Of a stretch of DNA of 6,055 bases, positions 1 through 5,114 are shown piece after piece. Position 1 is the stretch's first letter; the number at the start of each line of letters is the position of its first letter. Source of the stretch: an uncultured Ruminococcus sp. (lineage in GTDB: Bacteria; Bacillota; Clostridia; Oscillospirales; Acutalibacteraceae); NCBI GenBank assembly GCA_937892835.1, contig CALBHM010000056.1, positions 1 to 6,055 on the forward strand. The letters are read 5' to 3'. A program made the translations under genes and the position numbers. The notes below the pieces were generated by a model that did not search any database, was not told the origin of the DNA, and saw nothing but the letters and a program-made list of their open reading frames with translations.

Positions 1-1009
1 TTTTGACAAAGTCGGCGAATTGGTTTTGGAGGTTGAGGGGCGGTGTCAATACATCGATATCCTTTAATAAAAAAATCTTAAATTCAGCAAAAGTTGAACC
101 CGAGCCTAACTTCGGATATTCTAATGTGGTTTTTTCTCTCATAAAAGCTTGCAAGAACTTCGTATTATATATTTTCCTATCAGGCGAAATACATAAAACT
201 CGACCATCCTTGTAATAAAACGGTTCATCTGTATCAACCATCCATACTTGCCCCTTATTACATATTGATGGCATTAATAAATCTCCTATATGTGGTTTTG
301 TTTCATCACCGGCAAGTCTTTTGTAATGTTCATATGAAATATAATAGCATTCTGAAGGCTTATGACCATTTGCAAGTTCTCCTATTTCTGTTCCACGATA
401 AAATGGAACACCATTTTCAACGAACTCTGTAGTGAATACTCTATGGCTTGAACCAACTTTTGCAACATCACCCAACTTTTTTGTAGGATACTTGTACTTT
501 GATGTTGCTATATCCCCAAACATCTTCACAAATTGTGATTTGACGAGTAAATCAAGTTTTTCAAGGATAGTATTGCAAAGGTCTATTGTGTGGGTTACTT
601 TGTCGAGATTTGAAGATATTTCTTTCTGTTCTTCAAAAGATGGTAACATAAACTCAACTTCTTTTAACCATTTAAAATGCCGATTATATCCTGTATTAGG
701 TATGTCTGCTGCACATAGACGGTAAAACAAATACTTTGTATTAACATCATTTCTTTTTGCCTTAAGCAGTTTTACACCATCTGCCCCTAAAAAGCATGGC
801 ATATCCACATATTTCAATACACGAGTATGATCACCAAATATTATTGCAGGTACATTTTCATAAATTCCCTCTTTCTCGCACGTATATCCAGATATATATT
901 CTTGACCTTGATCAAAAATAGGATACTCACCATACTTTTGATATTCGCTTGTTGGGATTTTTGTCCCTAATCTTGTAACATCATAAAATATATCAAGCAA
1001 TTTACTCAT
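1..1009 (-). CDS. hsdS: Type I restriction-modification specificity subunit HsdS (C-terminus cut by window edge)
   Basis: HsdS gives a type I enzyme its DNA target: two target recognition domains (TRDs) each read half of a bipartite site, and conserved helices space them and bind HsdM. The frame is open from ATG at 1009 to position 2, 336 codons with no stop. TRD1 spans about residues 1-120 (starts MSKLLDIFYD, includes YPIFDQGQEYISGY). The central conserved helix is about 121-165 (LPSFEEQKEI through LLVKSQFVKMFGD). TRD2 is about 176-320 (KKLGDVAKVGS, VPFYRGTEIGE). The second conserved segment begins at 321 (LTPPLNLQNQFADFV) and runs off the window. Family proteins are about 380-420 aa, so roughly 40-80 residues are missing. 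The start overlaps the hsdM stop by 8 nt (ATGAGTAA), and a G-rich SD-like run lies just upstream inside hsdM, so translation is probably coupled. No frameshift is seen. Confidence 0.93.
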   Translation of the reverse strand, partial: MSKLLDIFYDVTRLGTKIPTSEYQKYGEYPIFDQGQEYISGYTCEKEGIYENVPAIIFGDHTRVLKYVDMPCFLGADGVKLLKAKRNDVNTKYLFYRLCAADIPNTGYNRHFKWLKEVEFMLPSFEEQKEISSNLDKVTHTIDLCNTILEKLDLLVKSQFVKMFGDIATSKYKYPTKKLGDVAKVGSSHRVFTTEFVENGVPFYRGTEIGELANGHKPSECYYISYEHYKRLAGDETKPHIGDLLMPSICNKGQVWMVDTDEPFYYKDGRVLCISPDRKIYNTKFLQAFMREKTTLEYPKLGSGSTFAEFKIFLLKDIDVLTPPLNLQNQFADFVK

Positions 1010-2537
1010 CCAGCAATCCCCCCAACTCCGACAGCACATCGCCAAGCTCCTTATATAAGCCGTTAATATCTGCCATTAGCTCACTTGTCGGAGGATATTC
1101 CACAGCAACATACTCGGTTTTCTTGTATTTATTGATTGAAAGGTCATAATCATTATCAACGATTTCCTGTTTCGGAACGAAAAAGCTCTGCTCGGTGCGC
1201 TCTCTGTCCTTTTCGCCGTCAATGTTGTGGAAACGGGCGATAATGTCGGGAATATCATTTTCGGCTACTTCCGAACGCTTATCATCAAGTGAAAAGCCAT
1301 CGGCTTTCATATCGTAGAACCAGACATTGTCCGTTCCGCCTGCATCTGTCTTAACAAATACAAGAACGGCTGTGGAAACACCCGCATAAGGCTTGAATAC
1401 GCCGCTCGGCATCGAAATGACAGCTTTGAGCTGATGATTTTCGATAAGCTCCTTACGAATAGATTTATGAGCGTTTGATGAACCGAATAGCACGCCATCA
1501 GGAACGATGCAAGCACATCTGCCGCCCTTCTGTAAAAGGCGAAGAAACAGTGCAAGGAAAAGAAGCTCGGTTTTCTTTGTATTTGTAACTGCTTTTAGAT
1601 TATCGTTTATGCTCTCTGCATCAACAGACCCCTTGAACGGCGGATTTGCCAAACATACCGTGAATTTTCCAGTGACGTTATTCTGCTTTGAAACGCTGTC
1701 TTTATAGTCAATATCAGGATTTGTTATTGAATGAAGCATTAAGTTCATTGCAGAAATACGAAGCATAGTCTGGTCAGTATCATACCCGGAGAAAGTTTTT
1801 GAACCGAAGTTTTCCCACTGTTCATCAGTCATTATATCCTCATAATGCTTTCTGATATACTCCGCTGCTGACACAAGAAAACCGGCTGTGCCGCAAGCAG
1901 GATCACATATTATATCATCGGGAGTAGGTGCGATAAGCTCGACCATCATTTCACGTATATGCTTTGGTGTACGAAACTGACCATTCTGACCTGCCACCGA
2001 AAGCTTACCAAGCATATACTCATAGAGATCACCCTGCATATCAAGATCAGCAATATCATGCTCATAAAGATCATCAAGACCTGTGATTATCTTCTGAAGC
2101 ACCTGTGGATTTGGAATAACAAAAACGGCATTATCCATATAACGTGTGAATGCGGTCTGTCGGGTTTTAGTGCTGTCATTGTCAGGCAACTCGATAAGTT
2201 CGCCGTTTGCATCAAAATCAGGAAGTTTCCCGTATTTCATTTTCTTTACCGCAGGAAAAACACGCTGTGAAATAAGCTCATATATCTCACGGGGATCTCT
2301 GTTCTTGAACTTGCTCCAACGCATAGACTGACCTATCTCTGACTGCGGAAAGACATAGTCACCCTTTTCGCCTGTCATATTAGCAAATTCTTCCTGTTCC
2401 AGCTCCTTTTCGTCAAGCGAACGTATGAACATAAGGTATGTAAGCTGTTCAATTACGGTAAGCGGATTGGTTATTCCTCCTGCCCATATATCTGTCCAGA
2501 TCTTGTCAATTTTATTTTTGATAACTCCTGTAACCAT
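1002..2537 (-). CDS. hsdM: Type I restriction-modification DNA methyltransferase subunit HsdM
   Basis: HsdM is the adenine-N6 methyltransferase subunit of type I systems; with HsdS it forms the modification enzyme M2S, and with HsdR the full restriction complex. The protein is 511 aa, the usual length. An N-terminal helical HsdM_N region occupies about residues 8-150. The SAM-binding motif I is DPACGTAGF at 212-220, GYD (motif II-like) is at 251-253, and the catalytic motif IV NPPF is at 298-301. The conserved IVPDGVLFG stretch is at 344-352. All expected catalytic motifs are intact, so activity is likely. The ATG at 2537 is preceded by GGAGG (2545-2549) with 7 nt spacing. It lies 18 nt downstream of the XRE regulator gene and overlaps hsdS by 8 nt, so the three genes look like one operon. 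The methylated site cannot be inferred from sequence alone. Confidence 0.97.
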   Translation of the reverse strand: MVTGVIKNKIDKIWTDIWAGGITNPLTVIEQLTYLMFIRSLDEKELEQEEFANMTGEKGDYVFPQSEIGQSMRWSKFKNRDPREIYELISQRVFPAVKKMKYGKLPDFDANGELIELPDNDSTKTRQTAFTRYMDNAVFVIPNPQVLQKIITGLDDLYEHDIADLDMQGDLYEYMLGKLSVAGQNGQFRTPKHIREMMVELIAPTPDDIICDPACGTAGFLVSAAEYIRKHYEDIMTDEQWENFGSKTFSGYDTDQTMLRISAMNLMLHSITNPDIDYKDSVSKQNNVTGKFTVCLANPPFKGSVDAESINDNLKAVTNTKKTELLFLALFLRLLQKGGRCACIVPDGVLFGSSNAHKSIRKELIENHQLKAVISMPSGVFKPYAGVSTAVLVFVKTDAGGTDNVWFYDMKADGFSLDDKRSEVAENDIPDIIARFHNIDGEKDRERTEQSFFVPKQEIVDNDYDLSINKYKKTEYVAVEYPPTSELMADINGLYKELGDVLSELGGLLDE

Positions 2538-2544
2538 TATTTAT

Positions 2545-2549
2545 CCTCC
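2545..2549 (-). promoter_or_regulatory. Ribosome binding site of hsdM
   Basis: Minus-strand GGAGG lies 7 nt upstream of the ATG at 2537, in the 18-nt gap after the regulator stop codon. It gives hsdM its own strong translation start within the operon. Confidence 0.8.
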
Positions 2550-2555
2550 GTTAAA

Positions 2556-3260
2556 TCACTTTCCCGTAAACAGAAAATCATAACTCAAATCAAACGCCTC
2601 AACGATTCGGTTAAGATCAGAGAAATTCAATCCTCGTTTTGAAGCATTTGGTATAGATTTATTATATAATCTCTCAATTTTTTTACTTGCCAGTTTAATT
2701 CTGATAAGTTCTTCCTGCCCAATGTTGACTTTTTCAAGGTTATTCATAATAATATAAGATATTTTTACTTGTAAAACCTGATATCCTGCATTAGACGGCA
2801 GCTTGTTCATAACACCGAGCAGATAATCCTTCACGCCAATTTTGTCAATTATATCAACTGCTTGATCCTCGGTATTAAATTCCGTTTTGTCTAAAAGATA
2901 GTCAATACTGCAGCCCAGATATTCCGCTACAGCTTTTAGCTGAGCTTCACTCATACTCGTTCCATTTAGGAAACTTGCTATATTATCTGGGTGCGACTTA
3001 AATATCCAATATATCTTGCGAAATACATTTGCGTCATCAGGAATTTCCGCTTTAATATCAGCAGAACCGGGGCGTTCATCAAGGAAATAGTCAACAGGTA
3101 CTTGAAAATATTCTGAAAGTTTTTTTAGTGTATCAGAGTTTACGTTTGCTCCTGCTTCCCACCTTTTCAAATTTCCTGAACTTAATCCGAGTTCCTTTAG
3201 AATAGGAGATGGCTTAACATTTCTCTCCGCACACAATTCCATAAATTTGTCATAAAACAC
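2556..3260 (-). CDS. XRE-family transcriptional regulator with one clear and two degenerate HTH-like segments
   Basis: Probable DNA-binding regulator of the flanking operons. With the start chosen here it has 234 aa. Residues 1-61 are a typical lambda Cro/cI (XRE) helix-turn-helix (LKELGLSSGNLKRWEAG, then LKKLSEYFQVPVDYFLD). Two further segments resemble the C-terminal half of the same fold: about 83-123 (AQLKAVAEYLGCSIDYLLD) and about 194-234 (FSDLNRIVEAFDLSYDFLF). The protein therefore looks like an internally repeated XRE domain with linkers. Start choice: a GTG at 3269 would lie inside the SD AGGGAG (3269-3274), whereas the in-frame GTG at 3260 lies 8 nt beyond it, so 3260 is preferred (3 residues shorter). 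It lies directly upstream of hsdM and is divergent from the mobility genes; palindromes in the shared intergenic region are plausible binding sites. Its target genes and sign of regulation are inference. Confidence 0.88.
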   Translation of the reverse strand: MFYDKFMELCAERNVKPSPILKELGLSSGNLKRWEAGANVNSDTLKKLSEYFQVPVDYFLDERPGSADIKAEIPDDANVFRKIYWIFKSHPDNIASFLNGTSMSEAQLKAVAEYLGCSIDYLLDKTEFNTEDQAVDIIDKIGVKDYLLGVMNKLPSNAGYQVLQVKISYIIMNNLEKVNIGQEELIRIKLASKKIERLYNKSIPNASKRGLNFSDLNRIVEAFDLSYDFLFTGK

Positions 3261-3268
3261 AAAAATCA

Positions 3269-3274
3269 CTCCCT
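3269..3274 (-). promoter_or_regulatory. Ribosome binding site that decides the regulator start
   Basis: Minus-strand AGGGAG. Its last base coincides with the first base of the upstream GTG (3269), which rules that codon out as the start served by this site. The next in-frame GTG (3260) is 8 nt away, a normal spacing. Confidence 0.65.
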
Positions 3275-3298
3275 AAATATGTACATTACACAGAAAAT

Positions 3299-3326
3299 GT
3301 TATATAATAAACTTAATAGTGCGTAA
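3299..3326 (-). promoter_or_regulatory. Weak candidate promoter for the regulator-hsdM-hsdS operon
   Basis: On the minus strand, TATAAC (3299-3304) is a reasonable -10 element, with a poor -35 match TTACGC (3321-3326) 16 nt upstream. It points toward the regulator gene. The weak -35 could mean the promoter needs activation or is simply low-level; several other AT-rich -10 choices exist nearby, so the position is uncertain. Confidence 0.3.
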
Positions 3327-3332
3327 TACGTC

Positions 3333-3361
3333 TTGACAATCTCACTAAAGTGAGATATACT
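3333..3361 (+). promoter_or_regulatory. Strong sigma-A promoter for the mobility/replication genes
   Basis: TTGACA (3333-3338), a 17-bp spacer and TATACT (3356-3361): a perfect -35 box, ideal spacing and a 5/6 -10 box. The predicted start is near 3368-3369, about 80 nt before the ATG of the first gene (3448). A palindrome occupies the whole spacer, so an operator-bound protein would block RNA polymerase. Confidence 0.8.
3339..3356. promoter_or_regulatory. Palindromic operator in the promoter spacer
   Basis: ATCTCACT-AA-AGTGAGAT: perfect 8-bp arms around a 2-bp centre, exactly filling the -35/-10 spacer and touching the first base of the -10 box. This geometry is typical of XRE/Cro-type repressor operators. 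The neighbouring XRE regulator is the most likely ligand (inference from position). Confidence 0.75.
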
Positions 3362-3375
3362 AATCTTCAGTAAGA

Positions 3376-3393
3376 CACAAAGTGAGATTTGTG
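3376..3393. promoter_or_regulatory. Second putative operator just after the predicted transcription start
   Basis: CACAAA-GTGAGA-TTTGTG forms an inverted repeat with 6-bp arms. It contains AGTGAGAT (3381-3388), the same half-site as the first operator, with start-to-start distance 32 bp, about three helical turns. This would place two bound proteins on the same face of the DNA. The outer CACAAA arms are not shared with the first operator, so it may instead be a half-site only. Confidence 0.5.
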
Positions 3394-3433
3394 ATTTACT
3401 ATTTAAATTATATCACATTTTTAAGAAAATTAC

Positions 3434-3440
3434 AAGGAGG
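3434..3440 (+). promoter_or_regulatory. Ribosome binding site of the small HTH-like gene
   Basis: AAGGAGG lies 7 nt before the ATG at 3448. It fixes this start and rules out longer in-frame readings that begin at the second operator (3382). Confidence 0.85.
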
Positions 3441-3447
3441 AATTTGT

Positions 3448-3693
3448 ATGAATTATACTATTACCCCGCCCAAATTCACGGGCAGAAATGTACCGCTTAT
3501 GGAAATTGCACAGGCTACGGGCAAGAGTGCCCAGTTTCTCAGAGTAGGGCTTCAGCGTGGCATACTTAAGTTTGGATTTGCTTACAAAAACGATGGTTCC
3601 AGCGAATACAGCTATTATTGTCCCGACAAAAAAGTATGGGAAGAACTTGGCTATTTTGCGGAAGTAGCTTCTACAGGAACGGACGGTGAATGA
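3448..3693 (+). CDS. Small HTH-like DNA-binding protein of a mobile element (hypothetical)
   Basis: 81 aa, starting at ATG 3448 behind a strong SD. Residues about 15-42 (VPLMEIAQATGKSAQFLRVG, then LQRGILKFG) read like a small helix-turn-helix of the excisionase/MerR-like kind, where a tool-kit HTH is followed by a short basic strand region. The C-terminal part (SSEYSYYCPDKKVWEEL) is similar to the tail of small element-encoded DNA-binding proteins in Clostridia. I do not recognise a named family. It is the first gene after the operator-controlled promoter and its stop overlaps the start of the ATPase gene by 4 nt (ATGA), so the two proteins are probably translationally coupled and may act together, for example at a replication or transfer origin. 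That role is inference. Confidence 0.75.
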   Translation: MNYTITPPKFTGRNVPLMEIAQATGKSAQFLRVGLQRGILKFGFAYKNDGSSEYSYYCPDKKVWEELGYFAEVASTGTDGE

Positions 3694-4859
3694 ACGCTAT
3701 GACGCTTGAAGAAAAAATGACCGCCCCGAACTCATCTGTTGGCGCAGATGCGGAGCAGTCAGGCAATAACACCAATACCATTATAACAGATACAAACGAT
3801 AACTTCAATATCTGTGATGAAAGTTTTCGCCGTATGCAAATGAACTTCTTGCGTGAGCTTGATTCGTCCTACATAAAAACCGTGTCTATGAGTGAACTTT
3901 ATGAAAGAGTCTTTTACAGTAATCCGCCTATCATTGACGGCTTGCTGTACTCGGGAACGTATCTTTTTGTAGGAGCTCCAAAGCTTGGAAAAAGTTTCTT
4001 TATGGCACAGCTTGCATATCATGTCAGTACAGGAACACCGCTCTGGAACTATCCGGTTCGCAAAGGTACTGTTCTTTATCTTGCTCTCGAAGATGATTAC
4101 CGCAGACTGCAAAGCCGATTATACAGAATGTTCGGAACGGAAAGCACAGATAGGTTATTCTTTGCAGTTTCTTCTCATCAGCTTGGTAAAGGATTGACCG
4201 AGCAATTGAGCGGATTCATAGCAGAGCATAAAGATACCGCACTTATTATAATAGATACCTTGCAGAAAGTGCGTGAAGCATCGGGTGAATCGTTTAGTTA
4301 TGGAAACGATTATGATATTATTTCACAGCTTAAAAAATTTGCAGATGCAAATAAAATCTGCCTGCTGCTCGTTCATCACACACGCAAGCAGAAGTCGGAC
4401 GATAACTTTGATATGATCTCGGGAACAAACGGACTTCTCGGAGCAGCAGACGGAGCGTTTCTTCTGCATAAGGAAAAACGAACTTCCGATAAAGCAGTGC
4501 TTGAGATTTCAGGACGTGACCAACAGGATCAGAAGCTTCACGTTGTTCGTAATCGTGAAACTCTTGCATGGGAGCTTGAAAAAGCAGAAACCGAACTTTG
4601 GAAAAGTCCGCCCGAACCGATATTGGAAAAGGTAGCGAAATTCATAAATATCAATAATCCCGAATGGCAGGGTTCCCCAACAGAATTAGTATCTGTACTT
4701 GGTATTGATATTAAGCCAAATACACTTACACTGAAACTGAATGTTAATTCAGGTAAACTATATAATGAATATGGGATACGTTACGAAAGCAAACGAACTC
4801 ACAGTGGACGTTTTGTGAGATTTTTGTTGGAAAACAAAAACAGCCGTGACGATGCGTGA
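3690..4859 (+). CDS. RepA-like RecA-fold ATPase/helicase with C-terminal winged-helix-like region
   Basis: 389 aa. The core (about residues 80-300) is a RecA-type ATPase of the RepA/AAA_25 kind, related to hexameric plasmid helicases. Walker A is GAPKLGKS at 95-102, an acidic ALEDD at 132-136 follows, Walker B is LIIIDT at 185-190, and the H3-like LLVHHTRK lies at 226-233, followed by SGTNGLLGAADG. The first 75 residues are polar and low in complexity. Residues about 308-380 (EKVAKFININ, then SPTELVSVLGIDI through SGRFVRFLL) look like a winged helix, as in phage and element replication proteins. Together this suggests unwinding or loading at an origin. The start is ATG 3690 (ATGA overlap); ATG 3699 is an alternative. 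The stop lies inside the first block of the large inverted repeat at 4846-4929. A recombination or transfer-accessory role is possible instead. Confidence 0.85.
   Translation: MNAMTLEEKMTAPNSSVGADAEQSGNNTNTIITDTNDNFNICDESFRRMQMNFLRELDSSYIKTVSMSELYERVFYSNPPIIDGLLYSGTYLFVGAPKLGKSFFMAQLAYHVSTGTPLWNYPVRKGTVLYLALEDDYRRLQSRLYRMFGTESTDRLFFAVSSHQLGKGLTEQLSGFIAEHKDTALIIIDTLQKVREASGESFSYGNDYDIISQLKKFADANKICLLLVHHTRKQKSDDNFDMISGTNGLLGAADGAFLLHKEKRTSDKAVLEISGRDQQDQKLHVVRNRETLAWELEKAETELWKSPPEPILEKVAKFININNPEWQGSPTELVSVLGIDIKPNTLTLKLNVNSGKLYNEYGIRYESKRTHSGRFVRFLLENKNSRDDA
4821..4840. repeat. Perfect 8-bp hairpin at the 3' end of the ATPase gene
   Basis: TTTTTGTT-GGAA-AACAAAAA, within the last codons of the ATPase gene. 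It is A/T-only in most pairs and hence weak, but it is the first of a run of stem-loops reaching to 5063. On the minus strand a T-rich tract lies next to the large inverted repeat, so the pair could resemble a leftward terminator, but no leftward gene ends here. Confidence 0.6.
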
Positions 4860-4929
4860 CGGTCGTGTCGATGTTTTTGAGAGTGGGTGCGGTATCAAAA
4901 AGACCGTCACCATCGACACGCATCGTCAC
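4846..4929. repeat. Large inverted repeat with block-swapped arms
   Basis: Two 35-nt arms (4846-4880 and 4895-4929) around a 14-nt centre. The left arm reads D (GTGACGATGC, 4846-4855), A (GTGACGGTC, 4856-4864), B (GTGTCGATG, 4865-4873), C (TTTTTGA, 4874-4880). The right arm holds the exact reverse complement of each block, in the order C' (4895-4901), A' (4902-4910), B' (4911-4919), D' (4920-4929). A simple palindrome would need C' B' A' D'. D, A and B are also imperfect copies of a GTGACGATG-like unit, giving six iteron-like units. The left end overlaps the ATPase stop codon. Candidate roles: initiator-binding iterons, relaxase-accessory site or an RNA attenuator. Confidence 0.8.
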
Positions 4930-4936
4930 GCACTCG

Positions 4937-4954
4937 GAAAAGCGACAGCTTTTC
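4937..4954. repeat. Perfect 7-bp stem-loop
   Basis: GAAAAGC-GACA-GCTTTTC, seven perfect pairs with a 4-nt loop, one nucleotide before the next stem-loop. There is no coding role. It has no T-tract after it, so it is not a classical terminator. Confidence 0.65.
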
Positions 4955-4955
4955 A

Positions 4956-4975
4956 TCGCTTTCCGCAGAAAGCGA
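4956..4975. repeat. Perfect 8-bp stem-loop
   Basis: TCGCTTTC-CGCA-GAAAGCGA, eight perfect pairs with a 4-nt loop. It is followed by AATCCCCC rather than a T-tract, so it is not a standard rho-independent terminator. It lies just upstream of the oriT candidate and may be part of the same origin structure. Confidence 0.65.
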
Positions 4976-4991
4976 AATCCCCCTCGGAGAG

Positions 4992-5043
4992 CCCCGAACT
5001 ATTGGATAATGGAGTGTGCGGAATGTCCAATAGTACCTCGGGG
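4992..5043. other. Candidate origin of transfer (oriT) for the MobV relaxase
   Basis: Nested inverted repeats: outer CCCCGA (4992-4997) with TCGGGG (5038-5043), inner CTATTGGA (4999-5006) with TCCAATAG (5026-5033), both perfect, enclosing a 19-nt loop. The loop contains GTGTG (5014-5018). In the MobV plasmid pMV158 the relaxase MobM nicks after TAGTGTG within such a stem-loop; by analogy the nick here would fall near 5018/5019. The site lies 72 nt upstream of the relaxase gene, the usual arrangement. The family layout is established knowledge; assigning oriT here is inference. Confidence 0.65.
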
Positions 5044-5063
5044 TTACTCTTGGAAAGAGTAAC
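5043..5063. repeat. Perfect 9-bp stem-loop next to the oriT candidate
   Basis: GTTACTCTT-GGA-AAGAGTAAC, nine perfect pairs with a 3-nt loop, sharing its first G with the right arm of the oriT candidate. No T-tract follows. It could be a second binding element of the relaxase or a structural part of the relaxase mRNA leader. Confidence 0.7.
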
Positions 5064-5098
5064 AGAACCTTACCTGCACACTTCCGAAAATTCACCCG

Positions 5099-5105
5099 AA
5101 AGGAG
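5099..5105 (+). promoter_or_regulatory. Ribosome binding site of the relaxase gene
   Basis: AAAGGAG lies 9 nt before the ATG at 5115 and sits clear of the upstream stem-loops, so it should be accessible. I see no convincing promoter between the ATPase gene and this point, which favours read-through from the promoter at 3333. Confidence 0.8.
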
Positions 5106-5114
5106 ACTCATAAA

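Noticed and set aside
432..725. A 97-codon plus-strand frame within hsdS
   Set aside because: It lies opposite a continuous 336-codon HsdS frame with clear TRD and helix motifs; it is a shadow.
3279..3330. Short palindromes ATGTACAT (3279-3286) and CGTA-A-TACG (3322-3330) as further operators
   Set aside because: They are short, differ from the AGTGAGAT half-site and could arise by chance in AT-rich DNA; I cannot support them as regulatory sites.
3382..3447. An upstream extension of the small HTH-like gene
   Set aside because: The longer reading would begin inside the second operator with no SD, whereas ATG 3448 has AAGGAGG at ideal spacing.
4846..4929. CRISPR array or simple tandem repeat
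   Set aside because: The units are 9-10 nt, contiguous and arranged in opposite orientations with no spacers, which fits an inverted repeat or iterons instead.
4821..4975. Rho-independent terminator between the ATPase and relaxase genes
   Set aside because: None of the stem-loops is followed by a T-tract on the plus strand; a read-through transcript to the relaxase gene is more likely.
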